From: Streptomyces sp. H39-S7
GTDB taxonomy: Bacteria; Actinomycetota; Actinomycetes; Streptomycetales; Streptomycetaceae
Direction: 5' to 3'
Length of the DNA: 64,000 bases
Assembly: GCF_027158205.1 (NCBI RefSeq)
Contig: NZ_JAPVLU010000034.1
Coordinates: forward strand, 49,137 to 113,136
Shown here: piece by piece, positions 32,783 through 41,435 of the stretch
Position numbering within the stretch: the first letter of the stretch is position 1
How the letters are laid out: each line of letters starts with the position of its first letter
Notes under the pieces: generated by a model
Told to the model about the DNA's origin: nothing
The model's database searches: none
Seen by the model: the letters and a program-made list of their open reading frames with translations, nothing else
Translations under genes and position numbers: made by a program

Positions 32783-34573
32783 CTACTCCTCGTACAGGGA
32801 ATCGATCTCCTCAGCGTACGTACTGCGGATCACCCGGCGCTTCAGTTTCAGCAACGGGGTGAGCTCTCCGGTGTCCGGTCCCCACTCGTCGGTGAGCAGG
32901 TGGTAGCGCTTGACCTGCTCGGGCCGGCTCAGTCGCGCGTTGGCGGTGGCGACCGCGCGGGCGATCTCGGCGCGCAGCGCCTGCGGGCCCTCCCGTTCGG
33001 CCCAGGCGGGAGCCAGCTCGGGGTCGAGGACGAGCAGGGCGACGAGGTAGGGGCGGCCGTCGCCGTGCACCAGGGCCTGGCCGATCAGCGGGTGCTCCTT
33101 CAGCGTGTTCTCCACCGCGGCGGGGGCGACGTTCTTGCCCGAGGAGAGCACGATGATCTCCTTCTTGCGGTCGGTGATCCACAGGTAGCCGTCCTCGTCG
33201 ATCCGGCCGACGTCACCGGTGGGGAACCAGCCGTCGGCGTCGGTGGCGGGGAGCACCGTGCCGTCCGGCCGCAGGTAGCCGGAGCACACGATCGGTCCGC
33301 GCACGAGGATCTCGCCGTCCCGCTCGGTCCGAATCTCCACGCCGTCCAGCGGGCGTCCGACGGAGCCGAACCGGAAGCCGCCGAGGCTGTTGGTGGTGAC
33401 CACGCCGGTCGTCTCCGTCAGGCCCCACGCGTCGACGATGACGAGCCCGAAGCCGGCCCAGAACTCCAGGACGTCGACGGGCATCGGGGCGGCCGCGCTC
33501 CCCGTCCAGACCAGCCGCTCGAAGCCGGCCAGGGCCAGCACCGGGTCGAGCACCCGGGCCTTCGCCTCGGCGTAGGCCGCGGCCAGGGTGGGTGCGGGCT
33601 CCTCACCGCGTTCGCGGCACTTCACTACGGCACGCGCGGTCTCCGCGGCCGCCTCGACGACCGCGCGCCGCTCCGCGGGCAGCCGGTCGAGGGCGGCCCG
33701 TACGGAGGCGGTGAGCTTCTCCCAGACCCGGGGCACCCCGAAGAAACCCACGGGGTGCAGTTCCCTGGCGGTCGCGGCGACGGTCTGCGGGTCGGCGCAC
33801 AGGTGGACGTGCGCGGCCCGGAAGACCGGCAGGTAGATGCCGAGCATGCGCTCGGCGATGTGGGCGAAGGGCAGGTAGCAGATGTGCGCGGCGTGGCCGG
33901 GGAAGTCCGCGACGCGGTCCAGCGCGATGCCGTTGAGCAGCACGTTGCGGTGCGAGATCACGACGCCCTTGGGGTCGCCGGTGGTCCCGGAGGTGTAGAC
34001 GACGGTGAGCGGGTCGGCCGGGTCCACCGCGCGCCAGCCCTTGTCGAAGGCGTCGGCGTCGTACAGCCGGACGCCCTGCGCCGCGATGGAGGAGTACGCG
34101 ATGTGCGGGCCCGCCTGCCCCGGCTCCACCACGACCAGTTGCCGCAGCCGGTGCTGCGGGTCGTCCAGGAGGGGCTCCCATCGGACGCTCTCGCGCGCCG
34201 ACTCCACGACGGCGAGCCGGGCCCTGCTGTGGCGGGCGATGTGGCGGATCTGCTCGGGCGCGGCGGTGCCGTAGACGGAGACGGGCACGGCGCCCAGGTG
34301 TACGAGGGCGAGGTCGGAGAGCCAGTGCTCGGGACGGTTGCCCATCATCAGCAGGACGTGCTCCCCGCGCTCCACGCCGATGGCGGCGTAGCCGGAGGCG
34401 AGAACGGCGATCTTGCGGCGGACATCGGACCACGTGAGGGTGGTCCAGCCGGAGCCGTCGGCGGTGCGCCAGGACAGCGCGGGGAGGTCTCCGTGGTCCT
34501 CGGCGTTGCGCAGCAGCAGCGCGGGGAGGGTGAGCTCGGACGGTTCGGCGGGGAGTCGCAGGATCGTGGGCAT
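32783..34573 (-). CDS. Long-chain fatty acid CoA ligase (FAA1-type)
   Basis: 596-aa AMP-forming ligase of the long-chain branch. AMP-binding motif VVYTSGTTGDPKGVVISH, A4/A5-type motif VDAWGLTETTGVVT, A8 region ITDRKKEIIVLSSGKNVAPAAVE and the C-terminal LLKLKRRVIRSTY. It activates fatty acids to acyl-CoA for the beta-oxidation enzymes encoded at 35502-41303. ATG 34573 is preferred, with a GAGG ribosome site just upstream. The gene is divergent from a MerR regulator, which probably controls it. Confidence 0.92.
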   Translation of the reverse strand: MPTILRLPAEPSELTLPALLLRNAEDHGDLPALSWRTADGSGWTTLTWSDVRRKIAVLASGYAAIGVERGEHVLLMMGNRPEHWLSDLALVHLGAVPVSVYGTAAPEQIRHIARHSRARLAVVESARESVRWEPLLDDPQHRLRQLVVVEPGQAGPHIAYSSIAAQGVRLYDADAFDKGWRAVDPADPLTVVYTSGTTGDPKGVVISHRNVLLNGIALDRVADFPGHAAHICYLPFAHIAERMLGIYLPVFRAAHVHLCADPQTVAATARELHPVGFFGVPRVWEKLTASVRAALDRLPAERRAVVEAAAETARAVVKCRERGEEPAPTLAAAYAEAKARVLDPVLALAGFERLVWTGSAAAPMPVDVLEFWAGFGLVIVDAWGLTETTGVVTTNSLGGFRFGSVGRPLDGVEIRTERDGEILVRGPIVCSGYLRPDGTVLPATDADGWFPTGDVGRIDEDGYLWITDRKKEIIVLSSGKNVAPAAVENTLKEHPLIGQALVHGDGRPYLVALLVLDPELAPAWAEREGPQALRAEIARAVATANARLSRPEQVKRYHLLTDEWGPDTGELTPLLKLKRRVIRSTYAEEIDSLYEE

Positions 34574-34733
34574 GACGACCTCCTGGCCGGCCTCGCGGCC
34601 GGTCTCCTGGAACCTGGCGGGGTGCGGCCACCGCAAGCTTTCACACCATCGCTGAGACAGCAATACTGTTGAGCACGATCCGCCGCATCGACTGGGGCGG
34701 CATCGGGACACCGACGGAAGCGAGGCGCAGCGC

Positions 34734-35501
34734 ATGACGCAGTCCCTGATCCAGCCGGCAGGCCTCACCGTCGACGAACTGGCGGCGCGGGCCGGAGTGA
34801 CCGTCCGTACGCTTCGTTTCTACAGCAGCAAGGGCTTGCTGCCGCCGCCCGTGCTGGGCCCGCGGCGGGTGGGGCTCTACGGACCCGAGCACCTGGCACG
34901 GCTGTCGCTGATCGAGGAACTGCAGCACCAGGGGCTGACGTTGGCGGCGATCGAGCGCTACCTCCTGCAGTTGCCCGCGGACATCACCGCCGAGGATCTG
35001 GCGATGCACCGGGCGCTGGTCGCCGCCTGGGTGCCGGACTCCGCCGAGGAGACGCCGCGTACGCGGCTGGAGCGGCGGGCGGGCCGGGCGCTGACCGAGC
35101 ACGACGTGGACCGGCTGTCGGCGATGGGCGTGCTGGACCGCACCGACCGCCCGGAGGTCTTCCTGGTCAATCCGGCGATGCTGCACCTGGGGGTGCGGCT
35201 GCTGGACGTGCCGATCCCGCTGGAGACGGTGCTCGCCACCCGCGAGATCGTGCTGAAGCACACCCGGGCGGTCGCCCATGAGCTGCAGAAGCTCTTCCGC
35301 GAGCAGGTCTGGCAGCCCTATCTGGACGGCGACCCGAGCCCGGAGGAGACCGCCCGGATGCGCTCGCTCACGGAGTACATCCAGCCGGCCCTGGTGCAGG
35401 CCCTGGTGACCGCGTTCCAGCGGTCGCTGGCGGAGGAGTTGCGGGCTTCGGCCTCGTCCGGGAGGGACGGAGACCGAAGCCCGTACGCCACCGGTGAGTG
35501 A
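34734..35501 (+). CDS. MerR family transcriptional regulator
   Basis: 255-aa MerR-type protein. The winged-helix domain (residues 10-78) reads VDELAARAGVTVRTLRFYSSKGLLPPP, then VGLYGPEHLARLSLIEELQHQG. The C-terminal ~170 residues form a helical effector domain without metal-binding Cys. Its position between acyl-CoA synthetase and fad genes suggests acyl-CoA or fatty acid sensing. Start ATG 34734 with GGAAGCGAGG upstream. In the divergent promoter region an ACAG-CAATA-CTGT dyad (34654-34666) lies in a relatively AT-rich stretch and is a possible operator. Confidence 0.88.
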   Translation: MTQSLIQPAGLTVDELAARAGVTVRTLRFYSSKGLLPPPVLGPRRVGLYGPEHLARLSLIEELQHQGLTLAAIERYLLQLPADITAEDLAMHRALVAAWVPDSAEETPRTRLERRAGRALTEHDVDRLSAMGVLDRTDRPEVFLVNPAMLHLGVRLLDVPIPLETVLATREIVLKHTRAVAHELQKLFREQVWQPYLDGDPSPEETARMRSLTEYIQPALVQALVTAFQRSLAEELRASASSGRDGDRSPYATGE

Positions 35502-37676
35502 TCAGCCGTCCGTGAAGGTCTCGCCCCGCTCCGCCTTGGCAACCAGCAGCGCGGGCGGGGTGAAGCGCTCGCCGTACGCGGCCGTCAGCTCGCCGGCGCG
35601 GGCCACGAAGCCGGGCAGCCCGCCCTCGTAGCCGTTGATGTACTGCAGGACGCCGCCGGTCCAGGCGGGGAAGCCGATGCCCATGATCGAGCCGATGTTG
35701 GCGTCGGCGACGGAGGTCAGCACGCCCTCCTCCAGCAGCCGGACCGTGTCCAGGGCCTCGGAGAACAGCATCCGCTCCTGCATGTCCCGGAACGGGATCC
35801 GCGCGTCGGGCTTGCTGAAGTGCTCGCGCAGACCGGGCCACAGCCGGGTCCGCTTGCCGTCCTCGTAGTCGTAGAAGCCGGCGCCGCCGCTGCGGCCGGT
35901 GCGGCCGAACTCGTCGATCAGCCGGTCCAGGACCACTTCGGCGGGGTGGGTCTGCCAGCTGCCGCCCTCGGCCTCGATGGCGCGCTGCGACTCCGCGCGG
36001 ATCTTGCGCGGCAGGGTGAGCGTCAGCTCGTCCAGGAGCGAGAGAACCTTGGCCGGGTAGCCGGCCTGGGCGGCGGCCTGCTCGACGGAGGACGGATCGA
36101 GACCCTCGCCGATCATCGCGACGCCCTCGTTGATGAAGTGGCCGATGACGCGCGAGGTGAAGAAGCCGCGGGAGTCGTTGACGACGATCGGGGTCTTGCG
36201 GATCTGCCGCACCAGGTCGAAGGCGCGGGCCAGTGTCTCCTGGCTGGTGTGCTCGCCCTTGATGATCTCCACCAGCGGCATCTTGTCGACCGGCGAGAAG
36301 AAGTGCAGGCCGATGAAGTCCTGCTGCCGCTTGACGCCTTCGGCGAGCAGCGAGATCGGCAGCGTCGAGGTGTTGGAGCAGAGCAGGGCGTCGGGGGCGA
36401 TGACGTCCTCGATCTCCTGGAAGACCTTGTGCTTGAGCGACGGGTCCTCGAAGACCGCCTCGATGACGGCGTCGCAGCCCGCGAGGTCCTGCGGGTCGCC
36501 GGTCGCGGTGATGCGGCCCAGCAGCTCGTCCCGCTGGGCCTGGGTGGTCCGGCCGCGGGCGAGGGCCTTGTCCAGGAGGGCGGCGGAGTACGCCTTGCCG
36601 CGCTCGGCGGCCTCGGCGGACACGTCCTTCAGGACGACCTCGATGCCCGCCCTGGCGCAGGAGTAGGCGATCCCGGCACCCATCATCCCGGCGCCGAGGA
36701 CGGCGACCCTGGTGACCGGGCGCGGGTCGATCCCCTGCGGGCGGTTGGCACCGGAGTTGACGGCCTGCAGGTCGAAGAAGAACGCCTGGATCATGTTCTT
36801 CGAGATGGGGCCGCAGGCGAGTTCGGTGAAGTACCGGCCCTCGATCGCCAGCGCGGTGTCCATGTCGACCTGGGAGCCCTCGACGGCCGCGGCCAGGATG
36901 TTGCGCGGCGCCGGGTAGGGGGCGCCGGCCAACTGCTTGCGCAGGTTGGACGGGAACGCCGGCAGGTTCGCCGCGAACGCCGGGCTCTTGGGGGTGCCGC
37001 CGGGGATCTTGTACCCCTTGACGTCCCAGGGCTGCTGGACCTGCGGGTTCGCGTCGATGAACGCGCGGGCCCGTGCCAGCATCTCCTCGCGGGTGGCGGC
37101 GACCTCGTGGATCAGACCCGCCTCCAGCGCCTGCTGCGGGGCGTACTGCCGGCCCTGCAGCAGCACCTTGAGCAGCGCGTCGGCGATGCCGAGCAGCCGC
37201 ACGGTGCGCACCACGCCGCCACCACCGGGCAGCAGCCCCAGGGTGACCTCGGGCAGGCCGATCTTGGAGCCGGGGGCGTCCAGGGCGATCCGGTGGTGGC
37301 AGGCCAGCGCGATCTCGTAGCCGCCGCCCAGCGCGGCGCCGTTGATCGCGGCGACGACGGGCTTGCCGAGGGTCTCCAGGCGGCGCAGCCGGCCCTTGAT
37401 CCGCATCGAGCCCGCGAAGACGTCGGCGGCGTTCTCCGGGGTGGCGCGGATCAGGTCGCGCAGGTCGCCGCCGGCGAAGAAGGTCTTCTTCGCGGAGGTG
37501 ATGATGACGCCGCGCACGGAGTCGGCCTCGGCCTCCAGCCGGTCCAGGACGGCGTCCAGGGAGTCGGCGAAGGCCCCGTTCATGGTGTTGGCGGACTGGT
37601 TGGGGTCATCGAGGATCAGGGTGACGATGCCGTCGGTCCCGTCCTGCTCCCAGCGGATGGTGGTGGACTCGCTCAT
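35502..37676 (-). CDS. fadB: Bifunctional enoyl-CoA hydratase / 3-hydroxyacyl-CoA dehydrogenase (FadB/FadJ type)
   Basis: 724-aa multifunctional beta-oxidation protein. N-terminal crotonase domain (1-~190) with oxyanion residues in FFAGGDLRDL and NGAALGGGYEIALACH, and catalytic Glu in GLPEVTLGLLPGGGG. The 3-hydroxyacyl-CoA dehydrogenase part follows (Rossmann motif VAVLGAGMMGAGIAY at about 350; SNTSTLPIS; HFFSPVDKMPLVEI). It hydrates enoyl-CoA and oxidises the 3-hydroxy product. The ATG at 37676 is preferred to an upstream in-frame ATG for homology at the N-terminus. The gene's stop directly abuts that of the convergent MerR gene. Confidence 0.95.
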   Translation of the reverse strand: MSESTTIRWEQDGTDGIVTLILDDPNQSANTMNGAFADSLDAVLDRLEAEADSVRGVIITSAKKTFFAGGDLRDLIRATPENAADVFAGSMRIKGRLRRLETLGKPVVAAINGAALGGGYEIALACHHRIALDAPGSKIGLPEVTLGLLPGGGGVVRTVRLLGIADALLKVLLQGRQYAPQQALEAGLIHEVAATREEMLARARAFIDANPQVQQPWDVKGYKIPGGTPKSPAFAANLPAFPSNLRKQLAGAPYPAPRNILAAAVEGSQVDMDTALAIEGRYFTELACGPISKNMIQAFFFDLQAVNSGANRPQGIDPRPVTRVAVLGAGMMGAGIAYSCARAGIEVVLKDVSAEAAERGKAYSAALLDKALARGRTTQAQRDELLGRITATGDPQDLAGCDAVIEAVFEDPSLKHKVFQEIEDVIAPDALLCSNTSTLPISLLAEGVKRQQDFIGLHFFSPVDKMPLVEIIKGEHTSQETLARAFDLVRQIRKTPIVVNDSRGFFTSRVIGHFINEGVAMIGEGLDPSSVEQAAAQAGYPAKVLSLLDELTLTLPRKIRAESQRAIEAEGGSWQTHPAEVVLDRLIDEFGRTGRSGGAGFYDYEDGKRTRLWPGLREHFSKPDARIPFRDMQERMLFSEALDTVRLLEEGVLTSVADANIGSIMGIGFPAWTGGVLQYINGYEGGLPGFVARAGELTAAYGERFTPPALLVAKAERGETFTDG

Positions 37677-37710
37677 CTCAAGGTCTCCGTAAGGGGGGTT
37701 GGACGGAACG

Positions 37711-38925
37711 TCAGACGCGCTCGATGACCGTGGCGATGCCCATGCCACCGCCGACGCACAGCGTCAGCAGGCCGTAGCGCAGATCACGGCGTTCCAGTTC
37801 GTCGATGAGGGTGCCGAGGATCATCGCGCCGGTCGCGCCGAGCGGGTGGCCCATCGCGATCGCGCCGCCGTTGACGTTGACCTTGTCCAGGTTCAGGCCC
37901 ATCTCGCGGACGAAGCGCAGCACGACGGCGGCGAACGCCTCGTTGATCTCCACCAGGTCGATGTCGCCGATGGTCAGGCCCGCCTTGGCCAGCGCCTTGC
38001 GGGCGGCGGGGGCGGGGCCGGTCAGCATGATGGTCGGGTCGGCGCCGGAGACTGCGGCCGAGACGATCCGGGCCCGCGGGGTGAGGCCGTAGCGCTCGCC
38101 GGTCTCGCGGTTGCCGATCGCGACGAGCGCGGCGCCGTCGACGATGCCCGAGGAGTTGCCCGCGTGGTGGACGTGGTCGATCTTCTCGACCCAGTGGTAC
38201 TTCTGCAGCGCCACGGCGTCGAACCCGCCGGCCTCGCCGATCATCGCGAAGGACGGCTTGAGCGCGGCGAGGGATTCGGCGGTGGTGCCGGGGCGGATGA
38301 ACTCGTCGTGGTCCAGGACGGTCAGGCCGTTGCGGTCCACGACCGGGACGACGGAACGGGCGAAGCGGCCGTCCTTCCACGCCTCGGCCGCCCGTTCCTG
38401 CGACAGGGCCGCGAAGGAGTCGACGTCATGGCGGGAGAAGCCCTCGATGGTGGCGATGAGGTCGGCGCCGACGCCCTGCGGGACGAAGCCGGTCTCGAAG
38501 TTGGTCATCGGGTCCATCGCCCAGGCGCCGCCGTCGGTGCCGAGCGGGACGCGCGACATGGACTCCACACCGCCGGCCAGCACCAGGTCCTCCCAGCCGG
38601 AGCGCACCTTGGCCGCCGCCAGGTTGACCGCTTCCAGGCCCGAGGCACAGAAGCGGTTCTCCTGCAGGCCCGCGACGGTGTCGGGCAGCCCGGCGGCGAT
38701 CGCCGCAATCTTGGCGATGTCGGAGCCCTGGTCCCCGATGGGGCCGACGACGCCGAGCACGATGTCGTCGATGGCGGCCGGGTCCAGGTCGGGGAACCGG
38801 CGGCGGATCTCGTGGATCAGGCCGACGACCAGGTCGATCGGCTTGGTGCCGTGCAGTGCGCCATTGGCCTTGCCGCGGCCGCGCGGGGTGCGGATGGCGT
38901 CGAATACGTACGCTTCGGGACTCAC
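37711..38925 (-). CDS. fadA: Acetyl-CoA C-acyltransferase (thiolase, FadA type)
   Basis: 404-aa thiolase. The nucleophilic Cys is in ENRFCASGLEAVN, the catalytic His in NGGAIAMGHPLGATGA, the second Cys in LLTLCVGGGMGIA, and NEAF is in LVEINEAFAAVV. It cleaves 3-ketoacyl-CoA. It lies 34 bp upstream of fadB, and the pair makes the classical beta-oxidation complex. Start ATG 38925. Confidence 0.95.
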   Translation of the reverse strand: MSPEAYVFDAIRTPRGRGKANGALHGTKPIDLVVGLIHEIRRRFPDLDPAAIDDIVLGVVGPIGDQGSDIAKIAAIAAGLPDTVAGLQENRFCASGLEAVNLAAAKVRSGWEDLVLAGGVESMSRVPLGTDGGAWAMDPMTNFETGFVPQGVGADLIATIEGFSRHDVDSFAALSQERAAEAWKDGRFARSVVPVVDRNGLTVLDHDEFIRPGTTAESLAALKPSFAMIGEAGGFDAVALQKYHWVEKIDHVHHAGNSSGIVDGAALVAIGNRETGERYGLTPRARIVSAAVSGADPTIMLTGPAPAARKALAKAGLTIGDIDLVEINEAFAAVVLRFVREMGLNLDKVNVNGGAIAMGHPLGATGAMILGTLIDELERRDLRYGLLTLCVGGGMGIATVIERV

Positions 38926-38970
38926 GTCGGGTGCCTTTCGGAATGAGGGGTCCGGAGATCGGTCGGTGGA

Positions 38971-40122
38971 TCAGGAGAGCAGGGAACGGCCGATGATCTC
39001 CTTCATGATCTCCGTGGTGCCGCCGTAGATGGTCTGGATCCGGCCGTCGGTGAACGCCTTCGCGACCCGGTACTCGGCCATGTAGCCGTATCCGCCGTGC
39101 AGTTGCAGGCAGCGGTCGGCGACGCGCTTCTGCAGTTCGGTCGCCCACCACTTGGCCATCGAGGCGTGGACGGGGTCGAGGCCTCCGGCTCCGTGCTCGG
39201 TGATGCAGCGGTCGATGAAGGACCGGGTGACGGCGCACTCGGTGGCCATCTCCGCGATCTCGAAGCGGATGTGCTGGAGCTTGGACAGCGGACGGCCGAA
39301 CGCCTCGCGCTGCTTGACGTACTCGGTGGTCAGCTCCAGGACCGACTCGGCGGCGGCGATCCCGGACACCGCGATGGCCAGCCGTTCCTGCGCCAGGTTG
39401 GTCATCAGGTGCAGGAACGCCTGGTTCTCCCCGCCCAGCAGGTTGTTCTTGGGCACCCGCACGTCGCTGAACGACAACTCCGCGGTGTCCTGCGCGTGCT
39501 GGCCGATCTTGTCCAGGTTCCGGCCGCGCTCGAAGCCTGGCATGCCGCGTTCGACGACCAGCAGGCTGAGGCCCTTGGCGCCCTCCTGGCCCGGCTCGTG
39601 GCCGGTGCGGGCCACGACGACGACGAGGTCGGCGAGGATACCGTTGGAGATGAAGGTCTTGGAGCCGTTCAGGATCCAGTGGTCGCCGTGGTCGGCGGCG
39701 GTGGTGCGGATGCCCTGCAGGTCCGAGCCCGCGCCCGGTTCGGTCATGGCGATCGCGGTGATGATCTCGCCGGAGCAGAAGCCCGGCAGCCAGCGGCGCT
39801 TCTGCTCGTCGGTGGCCAGCGAGGTCAGGTACGGGCCGATGATGTCGTTGTGCAGGCCGATGGCCAGCCCCGATACGCCCGCCCGGGTGAACTCCTCGCC
39901 CAGCACGACCCCATAGCGGAAGTCCGGCTCTCCCCCGCCGCCGAACTCCTCGGGCACGGCGACCCCGAGCAGCCCCTGGCGGCCCGCGGCGAGCCACGCC
40001 TCCCGGTCGACGATGCCCGCCTTCTCCCAGCGCTCGTGGTGCGGCAGCGCCTCCTTGGCCAGGAAGGTCCGCACGGTCTCACGGAAGGCGTCGTGGTCGG
40101 AGGTGAAGATCTGACGCTTCAT
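38971..40122 (-). CDS. Acyl-CoA dehydrogenase
   Basis: 383-aa acyl-CoA dehydrogenase with AIAMTEPGAGSDLQGI (FAD/substrate motif), the middle-domain stretch WILNGSKTFISNG and the C-terminal LHGGYGYMAEYRVAKAFTD with IYGGTTEIMKEIIGRS. The catalytic Glu is probably that of the YGGTTEIM region, as in long-chain/isovaleryl types versus the short/medium type. It does the first oxidation of acyl-CoA. Start ATG 40122 overlaps the upstream racemase stop by 4 bp. Confidence 0.94.
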   Translation of the reverse strand: MKRQIFTSDHDAFRETVRTFLAKEALPHHERWEKAGIVDREAWLAAGRQGLLGVAVPEEFGGGGEPDFRYGVVLGEEFTRAGVSGLAIGLHNDIIGPYLTSLATDEQKRRWLPGFCSGEIITAIAMTEPGAGSDLQGIRTTAADHGDHWILNGSKTFISNGILADLVVVVARTGHEPGQEGAKGLSLLVVERGMPGFERGRNLDKIGQHAQDTAELSFSDVRVPKNNLLGGENQAFLHLMTNLAQERLAIAVSGIAAAESVLELTTEYVKQREAFGRPLSKLQHIRFEIAEMATECAVTRSFIDRCITEHGAGGLDPVHASMAKWWATELQKRVADRCLQLHGGYGYMAEYRVAKAFTDGRIQTIYGGTTEIMKEIIGRSLLS

Positions 40123-41303
40123 ACGGATCGGTCTCCTCGGGGGCTTGCGGGCGCGTCGGGCTCGGGAGCGGCGTGGAGCGCGGGGATCCGCCAGTCGCGG
40201 GCGACCTCGGCCGTGTGTGCGCCGGGCTGGGCGGGCGGCAGGCGTACCGAGCCGGGGGTGGCGGAGAAGCGGGGCGCGGGGGCGGGCTGGACCAGGCCGC
40301 CGTCCTCGGTGAACGTCCCGCGGGCGGCGAGGTGCGGGTGGGCGGGGGCCTCGCGCAGCGACAGGACCGGCGCGACACAGGCGTCGGAGTGCTCGAAGAC
40401 GGCCGTCCACTCGTCGCGGGTGCGGGTCTTGAAGCGGGCGGCGACGGCGGCCCGCAGATCGCCCCAGCGGGCGAGGTCGCCACGGTCCGGGGCGTCCTCA
40501 CCGAGCTCCAGCAGGGCGGTGAACGCGGCGTAGAAGCGCTGCTCCAGGGCGCCGACCGCCATGTAGCCGCCGTCCGCCGTCTCGTAGACGCCATAGAACG
40601 GGCAGCCGCCGTCGAGCAGGTTGGCGCCGCGCCGGTCCTGCCAGCCGCCGGCGGCGACCATGCCGTGGATCATCGAGGTCAGATGCGCGGTGCCGTCCAC
40701 GATCGCGGCGTCGACGACCTGCCCGGCGCCCGTGGTGCGGGCGTGCTGCAGGGCCGCGAGGACGCCGATGACGAGGTAGAGCGAGCCGCCCGCGTAGTCG
40801 CCGACGAGGTTGGCGGGGATCGCTGGCGGGCCGTCCGCCGGGCCGATCATGCCGAGCGCGCCGGTGATGGCGATGTAGCCGATGTCATGGCCCGCGGTCT
40901 GTGCCAGCGGCCCCTCCTGCCCCCACCCGGTCATCCGCCCGTACACCAGCCGGGGGTTGCGGGCGAGCGCCTGCTCGGGGCCGACGCCCAGCCGCTCCGC
41001 GACGCCCGGCCGGTACCCCTCGATGAGGATGTCGGCGCGTTCGACCAGGTCCAGGAGCGCGGCGGGGCCCTGCGGGGCCTTCAGGTCCAGGAGCACGGAC
41101 CTCTTGTTGCGGTTGGTGAGGTCGTACGACGGATTGATGCCCAGCCCGGAACCGCCCGGCCGGTCGACCCGCACGACATCGGCCCCCAGGTCGGCCAGCA
41201 CCATGGCGGCGAACGGGCCGGGGCCGATGCCGGCCAGCTCCACGACCCTGACGCCGGCCAGCGGGCCCGGACCTGCCTGCACGTCCATCGGCTCCCCGAT
41301 CAC
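40119..41303 (-). CDS. CaiB/BaiF CoA-transferase family, alpha-methylacyl-CoA racemase-like
   Basis: 394-aa family III CoA-transferase fold protein. The racemase catalytic residues match: His in TAGHDIGYIAITG, Asp in NLVGDYAGGSLYL and Glu in FYGVYETADGGYMAVGALE. This supports alpha-methylacyl-CoA racemase, which lets branched-chain acyl-CoAs (including sterol side chains) enter beta-oxidation. Start is GTG 41303 by the ORF extent; ATG 41288 is possible, but the GGGGAG in front of it is too close. First gene of the fad operon, with palindromic operators upstream. Confidence 0.88.
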   Translation of the reverse strand: MIGEPMDVQAGPGPLAGVRVVELAGIGPGPFAAMVLADLGADVVRVDRPGGSGLGINPSYDLTNRNKRSVLLDLKAPQGPAALLDLVERADILIEGYRPGVAERLGVGPEQALARNPRLVYGRMTGWGQEGPLAQTAGHDIGYIAITGALGMIGPADGPPAIPANLVGDYAGGSLYLVIGVLAALQHARTTGAGQVVDAAIVDGTAHLTSMIHGMVAAGGWQDRRGANLLDGGCPFYGVYETADGGYMAVGALEQRFYAAFTALLELGEDAPDRGDLARWGDLRAAVAARFKTRTRDEWTAVFEHSDACVAPVLSLREAPAHPHLAARGTFTEDGGLVQPAPAPRFSATPGSVRLPPAQPGAHTAEVARDWRIPALHAAPEPDAPASPRGDRSV

Positions 41304-41314
41304 TTTGACAGTAG

Positions 41315-41334
41315 TGATGTCACATCAATGATGT
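41315..41334. promoter_or_regulatory. Interleaved palindromes upstream of the fad operon
   Basis: TGATGT-C-ACATCA-A-TGATGT: two overlapping perfect 13-bp palindromes (41315-41327 and 41322-41334) sharing the central ACATCA. They lie 12 bp upstream of the racemase GTG. The layout of three alternating half-sites suggests cooperative dimers of a TetR-like regulator. No adjacent TetR gene is seen. Confidence 0.6.
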
Positions 41335-41336
41335 TA

Positions 41337-41348
41337 GGAACACGTTCC
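41337..41348. promoter_or_regulatory. AACnnGTT-core palindrome (KstR-like) upstream of the fad operon
   Basis: GGAACACGTTCC, a perfect 12-bp palindrome. Its core and right half (AACACGTTCCA) fit the KstR-type pattern TnnAACnnGTTnnA; the left outer base is A instead of T. In mycobacteria KstR controls sterol catabolism genes, including the racemase. Confidence 0.5.
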
Positions 41349-41389
41349 AGTCCTGGCAAGGGCCGGAAGAACAGGGCCCGGAAACGACA

Positions 41390-41424
41390 CCGGCCCGCCG
41401 CGCCACGAGGGCGGGGCGGGCCGG
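41390..41424 (-). terminator. Stem-loop after APC permease gene
   Basis: Perfect 10-bp inverted repeat CCGGCCCGCC (41390-41399) / GGCGGGCCGG (41415-41424), 11 bp past the permease stop codon. Confidence 0.6.
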
Positions 41425-41435
41425 GGGCCGACCGG

